From JAMHWD01 sp035911135 (GTDB lineage Bacteria > Pseudomonadota > Alphaproteobacteria > Micavibrionales > Micavibrionaceae): DNA of 45,161 bases. Positions 16,679-26,000 of the stretch are shown here, one piece after another. The notes under the pieces are model-generated. The model ran no database searches, had not been told where the DNA came from, and worked only from the letters and a program-made list of their open reading frames with translations. The position numbers and the translations under genes are program-made. The stretch spans positions 1-45,161 of the forward strand of contig JAMHWD010000012.1 in the NCBI GenBank assembly GCA_035911135.1, in the 5' to 3' direction. Numbering within the stretch: position 1 is the first letter of the stretch; every line of letters starts with the position of its first letter.

Positions 16679-17640
16679 GTCCGGGCATCATAGGCCTTGA
16701 TGATCTTGCCGACAAGATGGTGGCGCACGACATCATCGCTGTTGAAATACATAAATTTGATATCGGAGACATCTTCAAGGATTTCCTTGGCTTCCAGCAG
16801 ACCGGATTTCACGCCTCTGGGCAGGTCGCTTTGGGAAAGGTCGCCGGTAATAACCATGCGCGAGGATTCACCCATGCGTGTTAAAAACATTTTCATCTGT
16901 CCGCATGTGGCGTTTTGCGCTTCATCCAGCACGACAAAGGCATTGGCCAGCGTGCGCCCGCGCATGAAAGCCAGCGGCGCAATCTCGATATGGCCGGTCT
17001 CCATTTTCTTTTGCATGTAATCGGAATGCAGCGTGTCCTGAAGCGCATCGTAAATGGGGCGTAAGTAAGGATCGACTTTTTCCTTCATGTCGCCGGGCAG
17101 GAAGCCTAAGTTCTCGCCAGCCTCCACAGCCGGGCGGCAGAAAATCAGACGCTCGACATCACCTTCCAGAAACATCTCAACACCTGCGGCCACGGCCAGA
17201 AAGGTCTTGCCCGTACCGGCAGGGCCGATGCCGAAAACCATCTCGTAATCCTTGATGGCCTTGATATAGGCGGCCTGATTGGGGGTGCGCGGCGCGATGG
17301 TCTTTTTCTTGGTGGTGATGATGGTCTTGCCATCACCCGACCCGCGCGGCTTGCCCTCGACATCCTGACGCTCGCCCGGTGCATTGAAGAAGCGCAGGGC
17401 CGCATCAATCTCGGCAATGCCCACATCACGGTTTTTCTTAAGCTTGTCCATCAGATCGTCCAGCACATAGCGCGCCTTCTTGATGGCATCGGCGTCACCG
17501 GAAAAGGTGAGCTGATTGCCGCGATCGGCAATGGAAATGCCCAGCTTTTTTTCAAGGTGATGGAGGTGAGAATTATGCTCGCCAAAGAGCAGGGGAACCA
17601 GATCCTTATTGGCGACTTCAATAGTTGTCTGTATGGTCAA
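16675..17640 (-). CDS. phoH: PhoH family ATPase
   Basis: A 321-residue predicted RNA-associated ATPase. The N-terminal KH-like part (ISIADRGNQLTFSGDADAIKKA) is followed by TPNQAAYIKAI, Walker A GPAGTGKT near residue 139 and Walker B VVLDEAQN near 235. GDLSQSDLPRGVKSGL ends the core. It is the ordinary PhoH linked with ybeY. A candidate promoter with perfect TATAAT lies upstream, so it need not depend on the larger PhoH-like gene before it. Confidence 0.95.
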   Translation of the reverse strand: MTIQTTIEVANKDLVPLLFGEHNSHLHHLEKKLGISIADRGNQLTFSGDADAIKKARYVLDDLMDKLKKNRDVGIAEIDAALRFFNAPGERQDVEGKPRGSGDGKTIITTKKKTIAPRTPNQAAYIKAIKDYEMVFGIGPAGTGKTFLAVAAGVEMFLEGDVERLIFCRPAVEAGENLGFLPGDMKEKVDPYLRPIYDALQDTLHSDYMQKKMETGHIEIAPLAFMRGRTLANAFVVLDEAQNATCGQMKMFLTRMGESSRMVITGDLSQSDLPRGVKSGLLEAKEILEDVSDIKFMYFNSDDVVRHHLVGKIIKAYDART

Positions 17641-17696
17641 ACTCTGGTTAATCCTTTGTTTTGCAATGCAAAATTAAAAGAGTTTATCGTCCTTAT

Positions 17697-17725
17697 ATTA
17701 TACTAGACCATAAACCTTTAGGAAA
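17697..17725 (-). promoter_or_regulatory. Promoter of the phoH–ybeY operon
   Basis: On the minus strand TTTCCT (17725–17720) and a perfect TATAAT (17702–17697) are 17 bp apart. Downstream in the leader, TTTTGCA-A-TGCAAAA (17659–17673) is a perfect palindrome that could bind a repressor or fold in RNA. Confidence 0.6.
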
Positions 17726-17745
17726 GGATAACTTTCAAAGCCTGA

Positions 17746-19932
17746 TTACGGTTCCCCGGTGCCGGGCGCAAGATCATTCGGGGCGGCAAGACCTTGTCCG
17801 TTTTTATGCTGGTCGTAACGAGCATGACGTTTGGCTTTGGCGGTCATGGCAACCATTTCTTGAGAGGGCTCACCGTTATTCTGCTCAGGCGCGGGGGCTG
17901 CACCGCGTGCCGCTTGTCTTTGCTTTTCTTCAAAGGCGGCAAATTCATCGGCCAGCTTGTTCATCTCATAGATATAGGCTGTATGCGGCGAGCGGCGAAT
18001 ATCCTCCGCACCAAAGCGCAACGTTGTCACAGTCTTGGGATCAATCTCGATACCAACCTTGCGGAGGCGTTTTTGTGCCTCATGCGCCAGTGCCGGATTG
18101 CTGAAGATTTCAAAGGCCTGCATGAAGCCGGATTTACGGCCCATCAAATCGTTCTGATATTCCGCATCGCCAACCAGCACGACTTTCGCGCCAACGCCGG
18201 GACGGGACATCAGGTGGAAAATTTCCACGCGGTCCTTGTTCTGCATTTCATCACCCAGCAGGAAGGCATAACGCAGCGTATCGCCGCGCTGGTACATCTG
18301 GTCGTATCGGCGGACCAGATTTTGCTTCTTGAGGATTTCAAGCGTATCCATACCTTTGGTCGTATTGCCGCGGCCCAGCTGCATGGCAATTTCTTCATCC
18401 AGAACATTGGAGAAGACGCCGAATTTCTCGTCCATCCCGCCCTTGAGATATGGGTTATAATTGCCGCCTGTTGTTTCGGTTGGGCGCTCGGTCAGCAATT
18501 CCTTCACCGCGCCGATCCGCAGCAGCTCAAGACCGATACGCGCGCCGAATAAGGTTTTACCGGAACCCGATGGCGCCTGCACCATCACGACTTTGACGTC
18601 AGGATCGCGCAGGGCAGCGATATAGGCTTGCTGGTTGAAGGTTGGCGAGATGCGGGCACGCTCGCCGACTTCATCAATATGCTCAAAGAACATGCCCTTG
18701 TCATCCTGCTGCCATGGGGCAAGAGTAAAGAGGCCTTCCTTGGAAGGGAACTGACGACCCTTGTAGCCGCTGGCCTGAACAAGGCTGATTTCCTTGGGCT
18801 TGGGAGCATCGGGATCAATGGTCCCGTTTTCCGTGATGGGCGCGGTTGGGGCAATGCTCAGATTGTCCTGCATGGCGATGCTGGCGAATACGATGGCGAT
18901 CCGGTCGCCGAGTTCATTTTCCGTGTAATGTTCGCGCACGTCTTTCAGGGAATCCTCAACGATATCGCGGGCGCGTTCCAGATTGATCTTGCGGCCCTTT
19001 TCCCAGTTGACGCGCAACTGTGTCAGCAGCAATTCCGCCAGATGCAGCTTACGCATGTTGATCTCGCCGTTGCGGGCATCGAATTCCAGCTCGAAATGAT
19101 GATCGTTCTCAGTTTTTGTATTCAGCTTGACCTTGAACCCCAGCTCAGGATGATCCTCAAAAGCGCGCATGGCTGTGGAGCGGTGCTGGGTGCTCATGTA
19201 CTGCGCGAATTCATGGACTGACTTGCTGTGTAGGCTTTTGATGGGAATGCTTATGCTGCGAAGGACGGAGGGCGCCGGCGCGGCTGGCGCTTTCGGCGCG
19301 GCTTCCGGCGCGGCATGGGCCGGCGCTTTGGGCAAGGTCAGGGTAGGACGGGTTGCCAATGCGGTTTCGTCAGATGCAGGTTTACGGGCCAGAAAAGCCT
19401 GACGGCTGGCGGCTTGCGCGGCGCGGCTTTTTTGGACCTTGATCTCATTCAGTCTTTGATCAATGCGGCTGTTCAGCGGTTCGTCAATCTGCTTGATAAT
19501 GGCTTTGGGGCTGGTGGTTCCAGTGCTTTTGATGCTGGCGGTGAGAGCATCATAGATGGATTTATCATCGTAATGTGCAAGCGTATCGACTTGCTCGTTC
19601 GGATAGCTTCTGCGCGCGCCTTGCAATCTTTGCTGGGCCTGGTTGCGGCTGCTAAGGGCTATGCCTTCCTTGTTGCGCTCAACGGAGATTACAAAATGAG
19701 GCTGACCTTTTTCGCCAAGCTCATGCAGGACAGGCGTAACGGTAAATCCCTTGACGCGGCGGGAAAAAGCATCGAATACCCCGCGTGAGAATGGAAGTTT
19801 CGCGCCATTATACTGATCAACGCCTGAGTTTTTTTCAAAATACTGATCGCCATCATATTCACCAAAACCACTGAAGGTGATCTTGAGGGCATTCGGGTTG
19901 TCTGCAAGTTCGGCTGTTTTGTTATTGGACAT
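17746..19932 (-). CDS. Large divergent PhoH-like ATPase with a 420-residue N-terminal extension
   Basis: A 728-residue protein starting MSNNKTAELADNPN, after GGGAG. The C-terminal part is PhoH-like: FNQQAYIAALRD, Walker A APSGSGKT near residue 455, LLGDEMQN as a Walker B variant, and VVLVGDAEYQNDLMGRKSGF. These mirror NQAAYIKAI, GPAGTGKT, VLDEAQN and GDLSQSDLPRGVKSGL of the neighbouring PhoH. An insertion with TETTGGNYNPYLKGGMDEKF follows strand 2. The first 420 residues have no domain I recognise; they include an Ala/Pro-rich linker (about 205–235) and charged helical stretches. It lies between miaB and phoH. A role in RNA metabolism is inference from family and location. Confidence 0.75.
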   Translation of the reverse strand: MSNNKTAELADNPNALKITFSGFGEYDGDQYFEKNSGVDQYNGAKLPFSRGVFDAFSRRVKGFTVTPVLHELGEKGQPHFVISVERNKEGIALSSRNQAQQRLQGARRSYPNEQVDTLAHYDDKSIYDALTASIKSTGTTSPKAIIKQIDEPLNSRIDQRLNEIKVQKSRAAQAASRQAFLARKPASDETALATRPTLTLPKAPAHAAPEAAPKAPAAPAPSVLRSISIPIKSLHSKSVHEFAQYMSTQHRSTAMRAFEDHPELGFKVKLNTKTENDHHFELEFDARNGEINMRKLHLAELLLTQLRVNWEKGRKINLERARDIVEDSLKDVREHYTENELGDRIAIVFASIAMQDNLSIAPTAPITENGTIDPDAPKPKEISLVQASGYKGRQFPSKEGLFTLAPWQQDDKGMFFEHIDEVGERARISPTFNQQAYIAALRDPDVKVVMVQAPSGSGKTLFGARIGLELLRIGAVKELLTERPTETTGGNYNPYLKGGMDEKFGVFSNVLDEEIAMQLGRGNTTKGMDTLEILKKQNLVRRYDQMYQRGDTLRYAFLLGDEMQNKDRVEIFHLMSRPGVGAKVVLVGDAEYQNDLMGRKSGFMQAFEIFSNPALAHEAQKRLRKVGIEIDPKTVTTLRFGAEDIRRSPHTAYIYEMNKLADEFAAFEEKQRQAARGAAPAPEQNNGEPSQEMVAMTAKAKRHARYDQHKNGQGLAAPNDLAPGTGEP

Positions 19933-19972
19933 GGGGCTCCCTTGATCTTTCTTATTTTTATATGGGGCTGTG

Positions 19973-21361
19973 TTATGCAACTCTCATAACATCGCCACTC
20001 AGGGAATTGTCATAGCCATTAATTATGTTTATGTCAACTATTTTGCCGAATAATCGCTCCGGCGCTTGTACATAAACGGATTGATTATAAGGGCTGCGGC
20101 CTTGTAACTGGCCGTCTTTTTTGCCTTTGCGCTCCAGCAGGACGGGCAGGACGCGTCCTTCCATGGATTTGTTGAAGGTGGATTGCTGCTCATTCAGCAG
20201 GCCTTGCAGGCGGGCGAGACGTTCGGAAGCGATTTCAGGGCGGATCAACCCTTGCATATTCGCGGCCGGTGTGCCGGGCCTTGCGCTGAAGATAAAGGAA
20301 TAGCAGGAGGCAAAATTCACATCCCGCGCCAATTGCATCATATCCTCGAAATCCTGATCGCTCTCGCCGGGGAAGCCAACGATGAAATCCGATGAAAAGG
20401 CAATATCGGGGCGGCTTTTGCGGAGCTTGGCAATGATCTCGCGGTAGAAATCACCAGTATGCTTGCGGTTCATGGCCTTCAAGATCTTGTCCGATCCATG
20501 CTGGACGGGCAGATGCAGGAAGGGCATGAGCTTGTCCACCTCTCCATGCGCCTCGATCAGATCATCATCCATATCGCGCGGGTGGGAGGTCATATAACGG
20601 ATGCGTTCAAGGCCATTAATCTCCGCCATGGCGCGGATCAGGCGGCCAAGGTTCCATATCTTGCCATCCGCCGCCTCGCCATGGAAGGCATTCACATTCT
20701 GCCCCAAGAGCGTGATTTCTGACGCGCCCGCATCGACAAGGCGCTTGGCTTCATCCAGCAAGCCTTCAACCGTGCGCGAATATTCGGACCCGCGCGTATA
20801 AGGCACAACGCAGAAAGTGCAGAATTTATCGCAGCCTTCCTGAATGGATAAAAAGGCCGATGGCCCGGTATTGACGTGTTCTTCGGGGAGGAAGTCGAAT
20901 TTCGAGATAGCCGGGAATTCGGTGTTCACAAGGCGGTTTGCGCCATATGCGCCTGTCGCCTTGGCGACCATTTCAGGCAGTTCGTGGTAGGTCTGGGGGC
21001 CAAAAACCATATCCACGTAAGGGGCACGTTCCAGAATGAAATCGCCTTCGGCCTGCGCCACGCAGCCTGCAACCGCTATTAACATCTTGCCGCCATCTTC
21101 GGCCTTTTTGTCTTTATGGGGGCGCAGGCGACCAAGATCAGAAAAAACCTTGTCCGTGGCTTTCTCGCGGATATGACAGGTATTGAGGATCACCATATCG
21201 GCATCCTCAGGGCTATCCACAGACTTATACCCGAAAGGCGCGAGGATATCCGCCATGCGGTTGGAATCATACACATTCATCTGACATCCCCATGTCTTGA
21301 TGAAGAGTTTCTTGGCCGGGGCGGCGGCAGGTGTGTGTATTGTCTTGGGGGCTTCTTTCAT
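19973..21361 (-). CDS. miaB: tRNA-2-methylthio-N6-dimethylallyladenosine synthase
   Basis: A radical-SAM methylthiotransferase acting on A37 of tRNAs. The N-terminal UPF0004 domain holds three cluster cysteines (KTWGCQMNVYDS, LNTCHIRE and AGCVAQAEG). The radical-SAM motif CDKFCTFCVVPYTRG follows, and a TRAM domain ends it. The protein has 462 residues from the ATG I chose (MKEAPKTIHTP). The frame is open 103 codons further upstream, but that stretch overlaps the divergent dehydrogenase gene and shows no homology. It starts the miaB–phoH-like–phoH–ybeY–corC–lnt order. Confidence 0.96.
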   Translation of the reverse strand: MKEAPKTIHTPAAAPAKKLFIKTWGCQMNVYDSNRMADILAPFGYKSVDSPEDADMVILNTCHIREKATDKVFSDLGRLRPHKDKKAEDGGKMLIAVAGCVAQAEGDFILERAPYVDMVFGPQTYHELPEMVAKATGAYGANRLVNTEFPAISKFDFLPEEHVNTGPSAFLSIQEGCDKFCTFCVVPYTRGSEYSRTVEGLLDEAKRLVDAGASEITLLGQNVNAFHGEAADGKIWNLGRLIRAMAEINGLERIRYMTSHPRDMDDDLIEAHGEVDKLMPFLHLPVQHGSDKILKAMNRKHTGDFYREIIAKLRKSRPDIAFSSDFIVGFPGESDQDFEDMMQLARDVNFASCYSFIFSARPGTPAANMQGLIRPEIASERLARLQGLLNEQQSTFNKSMEGRVLPVLLERKGKKDGQLQGRSPYNQSVYVQAPERLFGKIVDINIINGYDNSLSGDVMRVA

Positions 21362-21433
21362 ATTTTTCTTGTCATGCGGCCAGTGAATATGCTGGCATCT
21401 TGTAGGAAAAACAGCCGCAAAAAGCAAGAAATT

Positions 21434-22396
21434 ATGGGACAATCTGCAATCCTCGCTCTCACGCCCGGCCATCCGGGGCAGTTTGAATCTCTGGAGAATG
21501 ACTTTAAGATCATTCGCCTCTGGAAGGAGCGCGACCCCGATGCTGCGATCCGGGAGAATGCCCATGATATCCGCGCGGTGATGACATTTCTGGCCCCCGT
21601 GCGCGAAGGCTTGATCGCCGCGCTGCCTAATCTGGAGATTATCGCCGCCGGGGCGGTTGGGATTGATCATATAGATATCAAGGCCGCGCAGGCGCGCAAT
21701 ATCATCGTCACCAATACGCCTGATGTCCTGACCGAAGATACCGCCGATCTGGCCTTTGCGCTGATCATGACTTTGAGCCGCCGCGTGGTGGAGGGGGATG
21801 CCTTTGTCCGTGCCGGGTTATGGCGCAGCCAGTCGTTTCCGCTGGCTTCATCCCTGTCCGGCAAGTCTTTGGGGATTATCGGCATGGGGCGCATTGGCCG
21901 GGCCATTGCCCGCAGGGCAGAGGTTTTTAACATGCATATCGCTTATACCGGGCCATCGGAAAAACGTGATCTGGATTATCGTTATGTGGCCGATATCAAT
22001 GATCTGGCGGCCGGATCCGATTTTCTGGTCTGCGCCTGTGCGGGCGGGCCAGCCACGCAAAATCTTGTGAATTATAATGTGCTGGGGCATCTGGGCGCGA
22101 AAGGCTTTCTGGTGAATGTCTCCCGCGGGTCTGTGGTCAGTGAGCAGGATCTGCTGATTGCCTTGCAAAACCGTACGATTGCAGGGGCGGCGCTGGATGT
22201 GTATGAAAACGAGCCCAATGTCCCGGAAGCGCTTTTTGTTATGGACAATGTCGTGCTCACCCCCCATATTGGCTCCGCGACAGTTGAAACCCGGCGCAAG
22301 ATGGGGCAGATTGTCGCCGATAACATTCGGGCATGCCTTTATGGCGAAAAAGTTTTAACTCCGGTAAAATACAAGAAAGAGGGCAATCAATCATGA
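21434..22396 (+). CDS. D-2-hydroxyacid dehydrogenase (glyoxylate/hydroxypyruvate reductase type)
   Basis: A 320-residue NAD(P)-dependent oxidoreductase. The nucleotide-binding motif GIIGMGRIGRAIA is near residue 150. Catalytic residues lie in NVSRGSVVSEQDL (Arg), DVYENEPNVP (Glu) and VVLTPHIGSAT (His). The substrate is probably glyoxylate, hydroxypyruvate or a related 2-oxoacid. The frame is open upstream, but homology begins at MGQSAILALTPG. Its stop overlaps the ATG of the next gene (ATGA), so the two are translationally coupled. Confidence 0.92.
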   Translation: MGQSAILALTPGHPGQFESLENDFKIIRLWKERDPDAAIRENAHDIRAVMTFLAPVREGLIAALPNLEIIAAGAVGIDHIDIKAAQARNIIVTNTPDVLTEDTADLAFALIMTLSRRVVEGDAFVRAGLWRSQSFPLASSLSGKSLGIIGMGRIGRAIARRAEVFNMHIAYTGPSEKRDLDYRYVADINDLAAGSDFLVCACAGGPATQNLVNYNVLGHLGAKGFLVNVSRGSVVSEQDLLIALQNRTIAGAALDVYENEPNVPEALFVMDNVVLTPHIGSATVETRRKMGQIVADNIRACLYGEKVLTPVKYKKEGNQS

Positions 22397-22890
22397 AAAA
22401 AATCGCATTATGGGCCAGCATGTTCGTTCTCGGCCTGTCCGCATCCGCCAATGCGCAGTGCTATAAGGCGCAGGAAGCCGAAGCCGAGCAGGGTATCCGC
22501 ATTCACAGCGAATTGATGGTGATTGGCCTGAATTGCCAGCACATGGCCACCATGAAGGGTAAAAACCTTTATGCCGCTTACCGCGAATTTACTGCGGAAC
22601 ATGCCAATCTTTTTGGAACTTACGAAGAAATCCTCCTCAAGCATTTCAAGGCCAATGGCGACAGAAATCCTGAAGCCACGATCAATCTCTTGCGTACGAA
22701 TTTTGCCAACAAAATCTCCAATGATGCAGCCGAGATGCGCCCCGATATTTTCTGCAAGCGTTATGCCCCCCGTATGGAGCAGGCCGTTGCCATGAATTAT
22801 GAGGGGCTGCGCCTTTGGGCTGCGACGATCTATGATAGCCATCCGGTTTCCAAGCCGCTTTGCTCCGGGGTCAAGCACGCCTCGCGCTAA
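22393..22890 (+). CDS. Exported protein of unknown function
   Basis: A 165-residue protein with a clear Sec signal peptide (MKKIALWASMFVLGLSASAN, cleavage probably after ANA at residue 21). The mature part has four cysteines, mainly alpha-helical composition and no transmembrane segment, so it is probably periplasmic. I do not recognise the family. It overlaps the dehydrogenase stop by four bases and is followed by a strong terminator, so the two form a short operon. The functional link between them is unclear. Confidence 0.8.
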   Translation: MKKIALWASMFVLGLSASANAQCYKAQEAEAEQGIRIHSELMVIGLNCQHMATMKGKNLYAAYREFTAEHANLFGTYEEILLKHFKANGDRNPEATINLLRTNFANKISNDAAEMRPDIFCKRYAPRMEQAVAMNYEGLRLWAATIYDSHPVSKPLCSGVKHASR

Positions 22891-22938
22891 TAGTTTTTCC
22901 GTGTGACGTTTCAAGTTATTCACACAGTTTGAACCAAT

Positions 22939-22971
22939 AAAAAGCAACCCTTTTCAAAGGGTTGCTTTTTT
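22939..22971 (+). terminator. Intrinsic terminator after the dehydrogenase operon
   Basis: AAAAAGCAACCC (22939–22950) and GGGTTGCTTTTTT (22959–22971) form a stem with an 8-nt loop, ending in a T-run. Confidence 0.9.
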
Positions 22972-23001
22972 ATCCACTTATCGCGATCCGCATGTGGATA
23001 A
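22970..23001. other. Pair of inverted DnaA-box-like 9-mers
   Basis: TTATCCACT (22970–22978) matches the DnaA box TTATCCACA at eight of nine bases. TGTGGATAA (22993–23001) is an exact box on the other strand. Two sites alone do not make an origin. The first overlaps the terminator T-run. Confidence 0.35.
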
Positions 23002-23073
23002 GTCTTTCTTGAAAGGCGCTTGTCGCTATGGGCATATCAGCACATTCACACCCTATGGAGCTGACCCACGATC

Positions 23074-26000
23074 ATGAAGACGACATCACTGCGCGGCGTA
23101 AAAATCAATACTGAATCCAAAAACGCACCATCCGCCGCCGCGGCAGAGGAGTCTAAGTCCTCGCCCCGTGCAAGGCGCACGCAGGAATTGCGGGAGAAGG
23201 CACAAGGCACAGCCGTTGAAATTACGGCCGCCCCTGCGGAAAAGCCGCTTTTGATGTCGTCACTGAAAATTACATCCGCGCCGCCTGAGATGCCGCAGGA
23301 TATCGCACAGGCTGATGCTGCCATGCCGGAAGCCGAGGATGTGCTTATGCTCTCACCTTCCAATGATCGCCGTGTGGAAAGACGCACTGATGCAAGGTTT
23401 AAAACGGCCTATACAGCCGGGGCAGCGGTGACGATCCTGTGGTTCAGCTTTGCCTTGGGATATGTGATTGCCAATTTTCATCTGCTATTCGCCGCACCGC
23501 AGGATCTGGGCGCGTTGCTGGCCGGGATATTTGCCCCGCCGGCTTTGTTCTGGATGATGCTGAACGCGCTGAATCGCCGCGCGGATGTGCAGGCCTATTC
23601 GGCTTCGCTGCGCGCCGAGCTGCAATCTCTCCTGTTCCCGTCCGAAGAAACGGCGCGGGTGATGAACAAGGATATCGAAAGACTGGTCGCGCAGGCCGCT
23701 GAAGTTTCCGGCGCGTCCAAGGCGGTTCTGAAATCCATCCAGCGCGCGCGTCAGGCGCTGCGTACGGAAATCCGTGATTTTGCGGGCGTTTCCAAAAAGG
23801 CCGAATTCCATATCGACCGCCTCGCGGCATCCTTGAATGAGCGCGCCGCCAAGCTGGCCGAGTTGACCGCCGAGATCGAGGCCCGCACCGGCAAGATTGA
23901 TGATGCCACGCGCAATGGGGCCGAAGCCTGGGATCAGGCGACACTGACCGTTCTCGCGCGGACAGGCGAGATGGAATCGGCCCTGTCCAAGGGGACGGAC
24001 ATTCTGGTCCGCGCGGCAGAAAAGGCCGAGGAAAAGACGATCAAGATTGATGAGCGCCTCGCCAAAACCAATGAAGATCTGATTGCCGCCGTTGATAAGG
24101 CCGCCGTGAAGCTGGAAGACCTGAGCGGCAAGTTCGAGACGCAAAGCGATGGGCTGGAGACTGCGGTTCAAAAGATCGGCGCGCAGACGGAAACTCTGGG
24201 CGCGATGATGCGCGATCAGATTGCCGAGCTGCAGACTGTGGCGACCAATTCGATCAGCCTGCTGGAGGACTCGGCGGAGACGATTGCCGAGCGCCGCAAG
24301 GAACTGGACCGCACAGCCGAGAATATTGGCTATCAATCCGAACGCATTGCGGATTCTGTGAATGTATCGGTGGATAAGCTGGCTTCAGCTGTGGATAACA
24401 TTGTGGATAAGTCTGAGGATATCGAAAGCCGCATCAATGAGAAGGTGAGCTCGATCAAGGCCAGCGTGGATGGCATCAGTGTGGAGGCGCAGGCCATTGA
24501 AGATGCGGGAAGCGCAGCCGCCAATAAACTCTCCGAAGCGCTTTCGGTAGCGATTTCGGGGGCTGAATCCATATCCAGCGCGGTGCGCCGGGCCGTGGAG
24601 TCGCTCGAAGCTTCAACAGATAACGCCAAAACACAGGCGCTTTCTCTGGTGGAAGAGACAACCGCGCGTATCGGCCAGTTGAACGAGGCCGGCGAGGGCA
24701 GTCAGGAAGGCATCAAGGCCATGCTGGCTATGCTGGAAAACAGCCGCAGCGGCATTGAACAGCTCTCGGAAAAGGCGCGTAAGCATGTGGCCGAGCTTAA
24801 TCAGGCCGTTGAGACGCAGAATGAAAAGATCACCATGGCCGGCGTTACGCTTTCCGAACGTGTGGAATCCGTTAAAACGGCGCTGGAGCAGCCCTTGCGC
24901 GAGATCGCCAAGGCGGTATCCGAGGCCGATAGCCGCCATGAGCAGATCGAGACGACATTGCGTAACCGCGTGGCCGATCTGAACGAGGCCACCGAAAAGG
25001 CCGTGATCAGCGCCGAGAATATCCGCGGCGTGCTGCGTGGTCAGGCGCAGGAAATTGCAACGCTTTCCGGGCATATCGCCGGCAATTCGCGCACGATCAC
25101 CGAAACCATGGGCCGCCAGCAGGAACAGCTCAGCCGCAAGGTTGAGGAGGCGCTGGATGGTCTGGAGAAGGCCGGAGCCATGCTGGAGGACCGTACGGCG
25201 CTGCTCAGCCGCTCGGCATCAGGCGCATCAGCCGATATCGAGGCGCTGGATGGGCGTATCCGTGACCGGGCCGAAGAAATCACGCAATTCACCACGCAGG
25301 CCTTTAAAGACCTGCAAGGCATTGATCAGTCGCTGGAGGGCAAGATTGTCATGCTCAAGCGTCAGGCCGATACTGCCATGGAATCCGTGGTCGCCGTGAA
25401 AGAGGCGCTGGCCGGTACGGCAGAAGATATCGAGCCGGTCTATACCCGCGCCATCGCGCAGGCCGAAGACGCGCATGAGAGATTTGAGCGCCTCAAGGCC
25501 GGGTTTGAAACCACGACCGAGAGCAATCTTGAGAAGCTTAAATCCGTGGGCGTTGTCTTTGATGAAAATCTGCTCAATCTGCGTCAGGGGGCTGAAAGCG
25601 CGGCGCAGGTATTGCGCGATTCCAGCGATCAGCTGAAAACCCGTGTTGAGGATATCTCGGCAGCTTCCCGCGAGGCATCCCGCAAGATGAAGGATATTGC
25701 CGCAGGTCTGGGCGATCAGGCTTCGGATGTTCATTTGATCACCGATCAGGCAATCCTTAAGGTTGAGGCGGTGCAAAAGGTTATTAACGAGCAGTTCCAT
25801 GAGCTATCTGCCTCGATCGGGCAAGCTGTGGCGCAATTGGGAGATGCGGGAGCCGCTTTCGGCCGCCAGTCGGAAGACGTACAGCGTACGGCCAATCAGG
25901 CTGCCCAGCATATTACGAGCACTTCTGATAAAGCCAGCGCCGAGGCTGACAGGCTGGAAGGCAATGCCGCCCATGTTGTAACCAAAACCGGGCAGATGAT

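Noticed and set aside
24391..24412. Two further GTGGATAA words inside the coiled-coil gene
   Set aside because: They encode repeated Val-Asp-Asn/Lys in a repetitive helix and are explained by coding sequence.
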